Assembly (NCBI RefSeq): GCF_019923745.1
Contig: NZ_JAANOG010000001.1
Coordinates: 310,001 to 374,000 of the forward strand
DNA from: Aquirufa aurantiipilula
GTDB taxonomy: Bacteria; Bacteroidota; Bacteroidia; Cytophagales; Spirosomataceae
DNA: 64,000 nucleotides
Direction: 5' to 3'
Shown: positions 1 to 7,898 of the stretch, piece after piece
How positions within the stretch are numbered: position 1 is the stretch's first letter
How the letters are laid out: the number at the start of each line of letters is the position of its first letter
The notes under the pieces: generated by a model
What the model saw: the letters and a program-made list of their open reading frames with translations, nothing else
Told to the model about the DNA's origin: nothing
Database searches by the model: none
Program-made: the position numbers and the translations under genes

Positions 1-18
1 TCCAAATGCACATTCCCA

Positions 19-1326
19 TTAATGGATAATAATTTGTTTTTCAATATCTTCCAACGATGCCCCTTTTGTTTCAGGCATAAGGAACATGACATAGAAGAAT
101 TGGCAAACCATCATAATGCCAAATAGGCTGAAAATAAATGTTCCACCAAAATTTTCTGTAAGAATAGGGAAGAAATTAGCTACTAATGCGGCTAATAACC
201 AATGGGTTAATGAACCCCAGGCCATTCCAGATGCTCTAACTGAATTAGGGAAAATTTCAGATATAAATACCCATATCACTGATCCTTGACCTATCGCATG
301 TGAAGCTATGAAAAGGAAAATATAAATAGGAACTAATGCATAGGATTCTTGATAGAATGAGAAAGCGATTAGTCCTAAAGAAATGATATATCCAACGGAT
401 CCTATATACATTAGAATTCTTCTTCCAATTTTGTCTATAAAATACCATCCTAACAAGGTAAATAATAAATTAGCCACCCCAATTCCAGCAGTAGATAATA
501 AGGCACTTTCTTTCCCTAGACCAGTTAATTCATAAATTCTTGGGGCATAATAGATGATTGCATTAATGCCTGACATTTGATTGAAAAACGCGAAGAGAAA
601 GGAGAGGAGTAATGGGGTGAAAAACTTTTTCGAAAACAAGTGCTCCTTTTTTACTTGTGCCTTAGCATTGTCTAAAATTCGTTTTAATGTTCCTTCTGGA
701 TCTGGATCCGCTAATGTTAATACTTTCAATGCTCCCGCTTGATCATTACGTTTTAGGAGCAAGAACTGAGGAGTTTCTGGAGTGAAAAGAATTAAGAATG
801 AGAACAATAAACTTGGGATAGCCACCATTCCTAACATATATCGCCAATCGTCATCGCCTCCTTGAAGTAAATAATTGGAAATATATGCTAATAAAATACC
901 CAAAACGACATTCAATTGAAAGGAAATTACCAATTTACCACGATGTTGTGGAGGTGCTATTTCAGAAATATAAATAGGTGCTACAACCGATGATGCACCA
1001 ATACCTAAGCCACCTAAGAAGCGAAACAACATAAATAGATTCACATCTGTGGCCAATGCAGCTCCAATGGAAGAAATAAAGAAACTAATGCCTATCCATA
1101 ATAGAGTTTGCTTTCTACCAAATTTATCAGCAGGGATACCACCTAAAGCTGCACCAACTACTGTACCGTATAATGCGGTAGCCACGGCTAATCCATGCGT
1201 CCAACTATCCAAATGCCATAATTTTTGAATGGCTAATTCTGCTCCAGAGATAACAGCTACGTCAAGACCAAACAACATTCCACCTAAACCCACGGTGATA
1301 GACCAAAATATGACATGTTTATTCAT
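19..1326 (-). CDS. MFS sugar porter (SP family), sugar:H+ symporter
   Basis: This 435-residue protein is a twelve-helix inner-membrane transporter of the sugar porter family of the major facilitator superfamily. The family signatures are all present: DKFGRK after helix 2 (residues 67-72), PETPQFL before the central loop (183-189), the sugar-binding stretch QMSGINAIIYYAP (250-262), a second DKIGRR loop in the C-terminal half, and PETKG at the C-terminus (about 418-422). Length is normal for XylE/GalP/GlcP-like proteins. The ATG is directly followed by the first helix. It lies 67 bp downstream of another MFS gene on the same strand. The substrate cannot be told from sequence. Xylose, glucose or another monosaccharide is possible, and a xylulokinase gene lies far away at 57 kb, so no functional pairing is implied. 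Confidence 0.93.
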   Translation of the reverse strand: MNKHVIFWSITVGLGGMLFGLDVAVISGAELAIQKLWHLDSWTHGLAVATALYGTVVGAALGGIPADKFGRKQTLLWIGISFFISSIGAALATDVNLFMLFRFLGGLGIGASSVVAPIYISEIAPPQHRGKLVISFQLNVVLGILLAYISNYLLQGGDDDWRYMLGMVAIPSLLFSFLILFTPETPQFLLLKRNDQAGALKVLTLADPDPEGTLKRILDNAKAQVKKEHLFSKKFFTPLLLSFLFAFFNQMSGINAIIYYAPRIYELTGLGKESALLSTAGIGVANLLFTLLGWYFIDKIGRRILMYIGSVGYIISLGLIAFSFYQESYALVPIYIFLFIASHAIGQGSVIWVFISEIFPNSVRASGMAWGSLTHWLLAALVANFFPILTENFGGTFIFSLFGIMMVCQFFYVMFLMPETKGASLEDIEKQIIIH

Positions 1327-1393
1327 ACAAAATGAAATAGAATTTATATATAAATTAAAGATAATTAATTACTCGAAAAATTCAATATTTTAC

Positions 1394-2530
1394 TTATTCT
1401 TTGTCTAAGGCAAATTTGCTAATACCACTAGCTAAAGCTCCTAATATGATAAGAAGTATTAATGCTTGTTGAAGACCAAAGTATTCAGAAAGAAAGCCTA
1501 TTACAACAGGTCCTAGAATAAAACCGATATAAGCGATAGTAGAAACCGCTGCTATAGCCATGGCCGGTGAGGTATCTCTCGTATTTCCAGCTTGTGAATA
1601 TATCATGGGCACTATGGTGGAAATACCTAAGCCAGTTATAAAACAGCCCAAAATTAACACATGAACTTGAGTGAAAAACACGGTGATACTCATTCCTGCT
1701 GCAATTAATATTCCGTTGAACATCAGAATGTTTCTGATAGAAATATGTTTGGCAACCCAATCTCCCAGGAAACGCCCAATCACCATAGAAAAAGCAAATG
1801 ATGAAAAACCAATGGTGAAAGAATAGCCTTGTAAATCAGGTAATTGCTTAAAATAGAGACTAATCCAGTCAGCCATAGCTCCTTCACAAAGCATTCCACA
1901 AAAAGCTATAAATGAAAGTATTAAGAGGTAATTATTAATTTTAAATTTAGCTTGAACCACCTCGCTATTGGAATCCAAATTTTTACTATCGGCTAATAAA
2001 TACTTATAAACTCCAACGATGCAAGCCACATTACATAGTGCTACAAGGTAAAAATGGTATTCTAATGTAAATTCTTCTTTCACCAAATATCCGCCCATTA
2101 AGGATCCTAACATCAATCCTATGGAAAATATGGCATGAAAGGAAGACATGATTTTTTTGTTCGTTAACTTTTCAAGTGTAACAACTTGGGTATTCATGGA
2201 TATATTTAAAATATCTCCAGCCATTCCAAAAGAAAATAATCCTAAAAAGAGGAATAAAGAACTTGAAATAAATGTTAAAGCTGGTAAGATGACGATATAT
2301 AAAACAACAGCTAGTAAGCAAATAACTTTTGAATTATAACGGGCTATTAACCAGCCTGCAAGTGGGAGCGATACCATAGAACCAATAGGTAAGCCCATTA
2401 AAATACTACCTAATTCGGCATCTGATAAAGATAAGGATTCTTTGAAATAGGGTATTCTGGTTGCCCAAGAGGCAAAATTCAATCCGCACAATAAGAACAA
2501 TACACTAATAGCAAGTCTTGCTTGAAGCAT
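1394..2530 (-). CDS. MFS transporter, YbjJ/FucP-like
   Basis: This is a membrane protein of about 378 residues with roughly twelve hydrophobic segments, typical of a major facilitator. The N-terminus (LNFASWATRIP, followed by a loop and LGSILMGLPIGS) resembles the YbjJ-like and FucP-like branch of the superfamily. I chose the ATG at 2530. A TTG three codons upstream (2539) would also be in frame but adds nothing, and it lies close to the stop of the preceding nucleotidase gene. It sits between that nucleotidase and a sugar porter on the same strand and may be cotranscribed with them. The substrate is unknown; sugars or small organic metabolites are plausible. Confidence 0.85.
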   Translation of the reverse strand: MLQARLAISVLFLLCGLNFASWATRIPYFKESLSLSDAELGSILMGLPIGSMVSLPLAGWLIARYNSKVICLLAVVLYIVILPALTFISSSLFLFLGLFSFGMAGDILNISMNTQVVTLEKLTNKKIMSSFHAIFSIGLMLGSLMGGYLVKEEFTLEYHFYLVALCNVACIVGVYKYLLADSKNLDSNSEVVQAKFKINNYLLILSFIAFCGMLCEGAMADWISLYFKQLPDLQGYSFTIGFSSFAFSMVIGRFLGDWVAKHISIRNILMFNGILIAAGMSITVFFTQVHVLILGCFITGLGISTIVPMIYSQAGNTRDTSPAMAIAAVSTIAYIGFILGPVVIGFLSEYFGLQQALILLIILGALASGISKFALDKE

Positions 2531-2542
2531 AGAAATCAATAA

Positions 2543-3067
2543 CTATAAAAATAAATGACCTACTTCCTTCCAAGTATTGACACGTTCGTAGTCGTGTATA
2601 TGAAGGTTATGCAGTGCTGAATAAAGTATTGGTTTGCCAGTAAATGAAGCAAGATTTTTTTCGTGATCATCAATTAGATAATCAGCTTGAATCATGTATT
2701 TATGACCACAAAAAACAGTATGTTTCCAACCTATGAAAGGGAAGTGTTGTTCAAGCCAAATCAATTTTTCCTTCATGGATTCTGGAAATTCAGTAGCTGC
2801 TGAAACAATGAAAACTTCGTATTTTTCTTGCAATTGTTTTACAACTTCAATAGCATCTTGCTTTACTTCAATATCTAGAAAAAAGCCTGGCTCCCAGAGG
2901 AATTGATTGTTTGCTTGATAATCTTCATAAAAGGCTAATTTAAGTGCATCACTTTGGACTAACTCATCATGTGAATATGACTTATTTAAGCGCTGATTTA
3001 TTTGATCAACAATTTTAATGGACGTATCGGCTAATACGTCATCCATATCAATGGCAATTCTTTTCAT
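2543..3067 (-). CDS. 5'(3')-deoxyribonucleotidase-like HAD phosphatase
   Basis: This protein of about 174 residues starts with the HAD phosphatase motif I, DMDDVLADT, where the first Asp is the nucleophile and the second the general acid. It continues with the motif II region (FIVSAATEFP) and the acidic motif III/IV stretch (DYLIDDHEKN). The arrangement matches the NT5C family, which removes phosphate from (deoxy)nucleoside monophosphates and is thought to balance nucleotide pools. I place the start at the ATG at 3067. A longer frame opening with TTG at 3097 would begin inside the loop of the groL terminator and is rejected. Its leader is only about 20 nt beyond that terminator, so expression may depend on readthrough. 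Confidence 0.88.
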   Translation of the reverse strand: MKRIAIDMDDVLADTSIKIVDQINQRLNKSYSHDELVQSDALKLAFYEDYQANNQFLWEPGFFLDIEVKQDAIEVVKQLQEKYEVFIVSAATEFPESMKEKLIWLEQHFPFIGWKHTVFCGHKYMIQADYLIDDHEKNLASFTGKPILYSALHNLHIHDYERVNTWKEVGHLFL

Positions 3068-3085
3068 CGAGAGTATATGTAAAAA

Positions 3086-3111
3086 AAAACTCCCCAAAGA
3101 TGGGGAGTTTT
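3086..3111 (-). terminator. Rho-independent terminator after groL
   Basis: On the minus strand a ten-base-pair stem (AAAACTCCCC pairing with GGGGAGTTTT, six-base loop) is followed by an uninterrupted run of T residues. It lies about 20 bp beyond the groL stop codon. It is the clearest intrinsic terminator in the left half of the window and should end the groS-groL transcript. Confidence 0.88.
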
Positions 3112-3131
3112 CACTAAAAAATCTAATAAAA

Positions 3132-4763
3132 TTACATCATGCCACCCATTCCGCCTCCGCCAGGTCCATGACCATGAGCAGGTTCAGCAGCTGGTTTATC
3201 AGCAATGACACATTCTGTAGTTAATAATAATCCTGCGATAGATGCAGCATTTTCTAAAGCCAAACGAGTTACTTTAGTTGGGTCAATAATACCCGCCGCA
3301 ATCATATTCTCGTATTTGTCTTCACGTGCATTGTATCCGAAGTCATCTTTTCCTGCCTTAACAGCATTGATAACAACAGAACCTTCACCACCTGCATTAG
3401 AAACGATAGTACGTAAAGGAGATTCTACTGCTTGACGAATGATATTAATACCCGTATTTTGGTCTTCGTTTTCGCCAGTCAAGGTATCTAATGCACTGAT
3501 AGCACGAATTAAAGCAACACCACCACCAGCTACGATTCCTTCTTCTACAGCAGCTCTAGTAGCGTGCAAAGCATCATCCACACGATCTTTCTTTTCTTTC
3601 ATTTCAACTTCAGTAGCAGCTCCAATGTAAAGGATAGCCACACCACCTGAAAGTTTTGCTAAACGCTCTTGTAATTTTTCACGATCATAATCTGAAGTCG
3701 TGTTTTCAATTTGCGCTTTGATTTGATTTACACGATTCTCGATATCGTCTTTAGAACCATTTCCATTAACAACTGTTGTGTTGTCTTTGTCAATGATTAC
3801 TTTCTCAGCTTGTCCAAGGTATTCCAAAGTAGCATTTTCTAATTTGAATCCTCTTTCTTCAGCGATAACAGTACCACCTGTTAAGATAGCGATGTCTTCT
3901 AACATAGCTTTTCTACGGTCACCAAAACCAGGAGCTTTAACAGCAGCTACTTTCAGAGCACCACGGATTTTGTTAACTACTAAAGTAGCAAGAGCCTCAC
4001 CATCAACATCTTCTGAGATGATTAACAATGGACGGCCAGTTTGTGCAACTGCTTCCAATACTGGAAGTAATTCTTTCATAGAAGAAACTTTCTTTTCAGA
4101 AATCAAAATGAAAGGTTTTTCTAATTCCACTTCCATTTTGTCAGTGTTAGTCACAAAATACGCAGATAAATATCCACGGTCAAATTGCATACCTTCTACT
4201 GTTTTTACTTCTGTCTCAGTACCACGTGCCTCTTCAACAGTGATAACACCTTCACGACCAACTTTTTCCATTGCTGAAGAAATCATTTGACCGATTTCAA
4301 CATCATTGTTCGCTGAGATAGTAGCTACTTGAGCTATTTCAGTAGATGTAGTGATAGGACGGGATTGAGTTCTCAAGTTACCAACGATAGCCTCAACAGC
4401 TTTCTCGATACCACGTTTCAAATCCATTGGATTTGCACCAGCAGCTACGTTCTTAGAACCAATGGTATAAATTGATTGTGCTAAAACAGTAGCAGTAGTT
4501 GTACCATCACCTGCTTGATCTGCTGTTTTGGAAGCTACTTCTTTTACTAATTGAGCACCCATGTTTTCCACAGCGTCCTCTAATTCAATTTCTTTTGCTA
4601 CAGATACACCATCTTTAGTAATAGAAGGGGATCCAAATTTTTTATCAATGATAACATTACGTCCTTTAGGTCCTAATGTTACTTTTACGGCGTTCGCAAG
4701 GGTATCAACCCCTCTTTTCATTTTTTCTCTCGCCTCGGTGTCAAAATATAGTTCTTTTGCCAT
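3132..4763 (-). CDS. groL: Chaperonin GroEL (60 kDa)
   Basis: GroEL forms the double heptameric ring that folds cytosolic proteins in an ATP-dependent cycle with GroES. The 543-residue length, the N-terminal equatorial segment, the nucleotide-binding GDGTTT motif (residues 85-90), the apical domain, and the Gly/Met-rich C-terminal tail ending GGMGGMM are all canonical. It lies 46 bp downstream of groS on the same strand, forming the usual groS-groL operon, and ends just before a strong terminator. A candidate sigma-54 promoter lies upstream of groS. No key residue seems to be missing. Confidence 0.99.
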   Translation of the reverse strand: MAKELYFDTEAREKMKRGVDTLANAVKVTLGPKGRNVIIDKKFGSPSITKDGVSVAKEIELEDAVENMGAQLVKEVASKTADQAGDGTTTATVLAQSIYTIGSKNVAAGANPMDLKRGIEKAVEAIVGNLRTQSRPITTSTEIAQVATISANNDVEIGQMISSAMEKVGREGVITVEEARGTETEVKTVEGMQFDRGYLSAYFVTNTDKMEVELEKPFILISEKKVSSMKELLPVLEAVAQTGRPLLIISEDVDGEALATLVVNKIRGALKVAAVKAPGFGDRRKAMLEDIAILTGGTVIAEERGFKLENATLEYLGQAEKVIIDKDNTTVVNGNGSKDDIENRVNQIKAQIENTTSDYDREKLQERLAKLSGGVAILYIGAATEVEMKEKKDRVDDALHATRAAVEEGIVAGGGVALIRAISALDTLTGENEDQNTGINIIRQAVESPLRTIVSNAGGEGSVVINAVKAGKDDFGYNAREDKYENMIAAGIIDPTKVTRLALENAASIAGLLLTTECVIADKPAAEPAHGHGPGGGGMGGMM

Positions 4764-4809
4764 TTTGTTAAATAAATTTTACTGGTTGAAATATTTTAAA
4801 GTATGAAAA

Positions 4810-5088
4810 CTATAAAACTGCAAAAATGTCAGACTCACGCATGATTAAATAATCTTTTCCATCGATAGTGATCTCAGTTCCAGAATATTTACCATACAAT
4901 ACAGAGTCACCTACATTTACAGTGATAGGCTCATCTTTTTTGCCATTTCCTACGGCAACAATGGTACCTTTTTGTGGTTTCTCTTTAGCAGTATCAGGGA
5001 TAATGATACCAAAAGCAGTTTTTTCTTCAGCTTGAGCAGGCTCAACAACAACCCGATCTGCTAAGGGCTTGATACTTAATTTTGACAT
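4810..5088 (-). CDS. groS: Co-chaperonin GroES (10 kDa)
   Basis: GroES is the heptameric lid of the GroEL folding chamber. The protein has 92 residues, a normal length, with the opening strand [12 protein letters not shown], the mobile loop TAFGIIIPD (about 24-32) that docks on GroEL, and the roof-loop and C-terminal strand region ([12 protein letters not shown]). It is the first gene of the groS-groL pair. Its 133-bp upstream region holds a stem-loop, a sigma-54-like promoter and CTGACA repeats, described separately. Confidence 0.99.
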   Translation of the reverse strand: MSKLSIKPLADRVVVEPAQAEEKTAFGIIIPDTAKEKPQKGTIVAVGNGKKDEPITVNVGDSVLYGKYSGTEITIDGKDYLIMRESDIFAVL

Positions 5089-5120
5089 AATAATATAGAT
5101 TTTAAGTTATTAACATATAA

Positions 5121-5145
5121 AAAGTCCTTATCATCTAAGGACTTT
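5121..5145 (-). terminator. Stem-loop between secG and groS (terminator or 5'-leader hairpin)
   Basis: AAAGTCCTTA and TAAGGACTTT form a perfect ten-base-pair stem with a five-base loop. Read on the minus strand it ends in a short T run, so it can act as a modest terminator for transcripts coming from secG. It also coincides with the start point predicted for the sigma-54-like promoter at 5155-5171, so it could instead form the very 5' end of the groS mRNA. It is not a CIRCE element: the sequence lacks TTAGCACTC and GAGTGCTAA. Confidence 0.5.
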
Positions 5146-5154
5146 CCATTTATC

Positions 5155-5171
5155 AGCATGATGTGTGCCAA
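5155..5171 (-). promoter_or_regulatory. Candidate sigma-54 (RpoN) promoter for groS-groL
   Basis: The minus strand reads TTGGCACACATCATGCT. It carries the -24 GG and -12 GC dinucleotides at the exact ten-base spacing required by sigma-54, with TGGCAC intact and ATGC in place of the preferred TTGC. The predicted start lies near 5144, about 56 bp upstream of the groS ATG. An orphan sigma-54 activator is encoded about 1.4 kb upstream on the same strand (6587-7897). The match is seen directly; its use as a promoter is inferred. Confidence 0.55.
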
Positions 5172-5190
5172 AAAAATTAAGCTGTAAAAT

Positions 5191-5223
5191 TGTCAGTTAT
5201 TCGGCAAGTAATGTCAGTCTGAC
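5191..5223. promoter_or_regulatory. Repeated TGTCAGT half-sites and dyad upstream of groS
   Basis: TGTCAGT occurs twice with a 21-bp period (5191-5197 and 5212-5218), which places the copies on the same face of the helix. The second copy is part of the perfect dyad GTCAG-T-CTGAC (5213-5223), which reaches into the secG stop codon. The sites sit about 20-55 bp upstream of the sigma-54-like promoter, a position suitable for a DNA-bound activator. Related dyads occur upstream of miaB. Confidence 0.4.
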
Positions 5224-5549
5224 TATTTAGCTGGTGCAGCAGGGCTAGGAGCAGGGGCAGCTGGTAATGTTTTACCGGCAGCTTTTTCCACATTCACAGA
5301 CTGGGTAGCATCTGTAGTTCCTGAAGAAAGAGTGAAATTAGTTAATAAAACTAATACCAAGATACTGATGGAAAAACCCCAAGTTAATTGTTCTACTAAA
5401 TCTCCTGTTTTTTGTACTCCAAACATTTGAGTAGCGCCTGCAGAAGAAAATTCTCCACTAATACCACCACCTTTAGGATTTTGAACTAAAATCAAGATGA
5501 TTAGAAGTGCTGAAAAAAGAACTATAAGAGAAATTAATACGGTGAACAT
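5223..5549 (-). CDS. secG: Preprotein translocase subunit SecG
   Basis: SecG is the small accessory subunit of the SecYEG protein-conducting channel in the inner membrane. The 108-residue protein shows the standard plan: a first transmembrane helix (about 3-23), the conserved cytoplasmic loop QNPKGGGISGEF with the downstream Phe-Gly segment, and a second helix (about 56-75). A low-complexity Ala/Pro tail (PAPSPAAPAK) follows, a common extension in Bacteroidota. It follows a TPR-like gene by 7 bp on the same strand and precedes groS. Confidence 0.95.
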   Translation of the reverse strand: MFTVLISLIVLFSALLIILILVQNPKGGGISGEFSSAGATQMFGVQKTGDLVEQLTWGFSISILVLVLLTNFTLSSGTTDATQSVNVEKAAGKTLPAAPAPSPAAPAK

Positions 5550-5556
5550 CGTTTAT

Positions 5557-6099
5557 TTAAATTAATTTATGTTTCAATTCGGAAATTCGAGATGCAAAGT
5601 AAAGGCTTTTTTCAGGTTTAATCAAACTTAATTTTTCATACATCTCAATTGCTCTTTCATATTTTTCTTGTCGCTCCAAAATTTTGGCAAAAGTTTCAGA
5701 TACAGGAATTACATTTTTAAGTTCAGCTAAATCCAAAACATCTGTGTCTTCATCTGAAACATGCTTTTTAGGCCGAGCTATACTTGGTAAGTTTTGTAAA
5801 AAATCATCAATGACCTGCATTTGTTCGGTAACATCAGGAATCACCGTCTTAAAACTCTCTAATTCGACATATGGTGCAGCCATCTCTTCAATATCAAAGA
5901 TGGATTCAAAATAATGCTTTCTAGAAGTGGATTGTAATGCAATCTTTTTTTGCTGGTTTGGATTGAATTTTTCATTCCAAAACAATAAATAGAAATAAGG
6001 ATATGATTCTTTGTCGGCATCAAACGTGTGCTGTAGACTCAAATTACTTCGATCTATTTTATTTAAAAGAAACCATAAATCTTGTGCCTTATTTTCCAT
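5557..6099 (-). CDS. Conserved hypothetical protein with C-terminal TPR-like repeat
   Basis: This 180-residue protein has no signal peptide or membrane segment, so it is probably cytoplasmic. The first half is unrecognised. The C-terminal 50 residues (ETFAKILERQEKYERAIEMY, then LSLIKPEKSLYFASRISELK) match the helix-turn-helix pattern of one tetratricopeptide repeat, a protein-interaction module. It lies 3 bp from the lptE stop and 7 bp from secG, so it is almost certainly part of the same transcript. Its position between LPS-transport and secretion genes suggests an envelope-related role, but no function can be assigned. Confidence 0.8.
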   Translation of the reverse strand: MENKAQDLWFLLNKIDRSNLSLQHTFDADKESYPYFYLLFWNEKFNPNQQKKIALQSTSRKHYFESIFDIEEMAAPYVELESFKTVIPDVTEQMQVIDDFLQNLPSIARPKKHVSDEDTDVLDLAELKNVIPVSETFAKILERQEKYERAIEMYEKLSLIKPEKSLYFASRISELKHKLI

Positions 6100-6102
6100 G
6101 CT

Positions 6103-6609
6103 TTACCAGTCTCCAGCAATTTTATTAAATAAATCTAAGATTATTTGATCCACTAATTTAGGAATCAATGTTTTCTCAACCTGATTTAAAGTTTGATTTT
6201 GAGGAAAATCTTGATAAAACGAAAATTCCTGATCAAAGTTTTTGTTCTCATCTAGTCGATTAGTCAATCTAAATTGTATTCGGAGAGTCAAACGATTTAA
6301 ACCAGCTTTATCGTCAGATGTAGGAGCTTGTGGGCTTAATTCATATCCAACGATTGTGCCTTCCAACAATAAATCAGGTGCCTGAGTGGTTAGTTTGAGA
6401 GATGTATTTCGTTGAAAATATTCCTTTAATCGCTCGTTTACATCTAAACTCAAATTAGCAGGTCCTCCAGCTGTTTCCATGCGGATATTACTTATCTGGA
6501 TGGTTTTTAACTCAGGAGATAGACTAGCTCCCTTAAAACTATAACAACCACTAAAAAGTGGTAAAAAACCAATAAGTACAAAAAGCCTAGGCAATATCTT
6601 CCAGATCAT
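6103..6609 (-). CDS. lptE: LptE-family LPS-assembly lipoprotein
   Basis: LptE is the outer-membrane lipoprotein that plugs the LptD barrel in the last step of lipopolysaccharide export. The 168-residue product has a lipoprotein signal peptide with the lipobox LFSGC and the acylated cysteine at residue 22. The mature part is a compact alpha/beta domain with the motifs typical of Bacteroidota LptE (a YSFKGASL start, a central DLLLEGTIVGYELSPQAP region, and a C-terminal helix with LVDQIILDLFNKIAGDW). Its first 23 bases overlap the end of the upstream regulator gene, indicating translational coupling. Confidence 0.88.
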   Translation of the reverse strand: MIWKILPRLFVLIGFLPLFSGCYSFKGASLSPELKTIQISNIRMETAGGPANLSLDVNERLKEYFQRNTSLKLTTQAPDLLLEGTIVGYELSPQAPTSDDKAGLNRLTLRIQFRLTNRLDENKNFDQEFSFYQDFPQNQTLNQVEKTLIPKLVDQIILDLFNKIAGDW

Positions 6610-7897
6610 ATTGTTTAATTTTTCGATACAAGGTTCTTTCCGAGATTCCTAAATCTTTAGCAGCGTATTTACGCTTATTACGGTTTTTCTTTAATGCACG
6701 GATAATGATTTCCTTTTCTTGTTTTTCAAGTGACAAAGTGACATCTTGAACCTGAGCACTTACATCTTCAAAATTAATATCTTCTTCCATGTTGGAATTG
6801 GATATTGGATGAATCTCAATAGGATTGGGATTGACTTCAACAACACTTGGAGTAGAAGGAAGTGTTAAATTCTTTTGTAGATCGGAGAATTCAGGTTTAA
6901 TGTCTTCGAAGATCGACATGTTATTAGAAATAATATCATAAGCATTGGTATTTCCAGACTCAATGACTTTCAAGAGTATTTTCTTTAACTCAGTAACATC
7001 TCGCTTTAAATCAAACAAGATCTTATAAAGTATTTCCCTTTCGTTAATACCTTCAGGACTGGTAAAAAAATCCCCTTTAATAACAGATGAATTGATTTTC
7101 GGCTCATTGAATTCCAAATAATACTGAAGCTTAACATCATCTACTATTCGATCTCCAACCTCCAAGACGGAAATTTGCTCGGCTAAATTTTTCAACTGAC
7201 GAATATTTCCTGGAAAACGCTGTTTTTGAAGCAATTCCTTGGCTTCACGTGTCAACATAATCGGTTTTACGCGATGTAACTCGGAAAAGTCCGTGGTGAA
7301 TTTTCTGAAAAGTAATTCAATATCATCTCCACGTTCTCTCAGAGGCGGCACATAAATTGGTACGGTACAAAGTCGGTAATATAAATCTTCTCTGAACTTA
7401 CCAGATGTTATAGCATCTTGTAAATTAACATTGGTAGCAGCAACCACGCGGGTATTAGTCTTTTGAACTTTGGATGAACCAACACGGTAAAATTCTCCAT
7501 TTTCTAAGACACGCAATAGTCTAGCTTGCGTCCCCAATGGCATTTCAGCTATTTCATCTAAAAAGATTGTTCCTCCATCTGTAACCTCAAAATATCCTTT
7601 TCGAGCTTCTATAGCACCTGTGAATGAACCTTTTTCATGCCCAAATAATTCAGAATCAATGGTTCCTTCGGGAATAGCTCCACAGTTAACTGCTATGAAT
7701 TGGCCATGTTTTCTTTTGGATAAGGAGTGAATAATTTTGGAAAATGATTCTTTTCCAGATCCACTTTCTCCTGTAATCAGCACAGTCATGTCAGTGGGTG
7801 CAACTTGCTCCGCAACTGAAATAGCACGCAATAGGGCAGAAGAGTTACCTATTATTCCAAAGCGCGCTTTAATGGCATTCAGATGACTTGATTCCAT
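6587..7897 (-). CDS. Sigma-54-dependent transcriptional activator (AAA+ and Fis-type HTH)
   Basis: This 436-residue enhancer-binding protein uses ATP hydrolysis to open promoters bound by RNA polymerase with sigma-54. The AAA+ domain starts almost at the N-terminus: Walker A GESGSGKE (43-50), the sigma-54 contact loop GSFTGA (90-95, with Ser in place of the usual Ala), Walker B TIFLDEI (about 110-116), FREDLYYRL and PPLRERGDDI. A variable linker follows (about 260-390), then a Fis-type helix-turn-helix (RKYAAKDLGISERTLYRKIK). There is no receiver or other N-terminal sensor domain, so the input signal is unknown. It is one base from miaB and overlaps lptE. A sigma-54-like promoter lies upstream of groS in the same cluster. 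Confidence 0.96.
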   Translation of the reverse strand: MESSHLNAIKARFGIIGNSSALLRAISVAEQVAPTDMTVLITGESGSGKESFSKIIHSLSKRKHGQFIAVNCGAIPEGTIDSELFGHEKGSFTGAIEARKGYFEVTDGGTIFLDEIAEMPLGTQARLLRVLENGEFYRVGSSKVQKTNTRVVAATNVNLQDAITSGKFREDLYYRLCTVPIYVPPLRERGDDIELLFRKFTTDFSELHRVKPIMLTREAKELLQKQRFPGNIRQLKNLAEQISVLEVGDRIVDDVKLQYYLEFNEPKINSSVIKGDFFTSPEGINEREILYKILFDLKRDVTELKKILLKVIESGNTNAYDIISNNMSIFEDIKPEFSDLQKNLTLPSTPSVVEVNPNPIEIHPISNSNMEEDINFEDVSAQVQDVTLSLEKQEKEIIIRALKKNRNKRKYAAKDLGISERTLYRKIKQYDLEDIA

Positions 7898-7898
7898 A

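Noticed and set aside
1485-1760. A 91-codon minus-strand frame inside the MFS gene
   Set aside because: It is out of frame with a clear transporter gene on the same strand and is rich in Cys, Tyr and Arg, unlike a real protein.
3068-3097. TTG-initiated N-terminal extension of the nucleotidase
   Set aside because: It would start in the loop of the groL terminator; the ATG at 3067 directly precedes the conserved DMDDVLADT motif.
3778-4290. A 170-codon open frame on the plus strand opposite groL
   Set aside because: It is a shadow of the strongly conserved groL codons; the translation is low-complexity Ser/Thr-rich, has no family features, and no promoter or start signal supports it.
4561-4806. 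An 81-codon plus-strand frame opposite the groL start
   Set aside because: It is antisense to a highly conserved gene, with composition typical of a reversed coding frame.
5121-5145. CIRCE operator for HrcA upstream of groS
   Set aside because: The dyad has a five-base loop and lacks TTAGCACTC/GAGTGCTAA, so it is not a CIRCE element.
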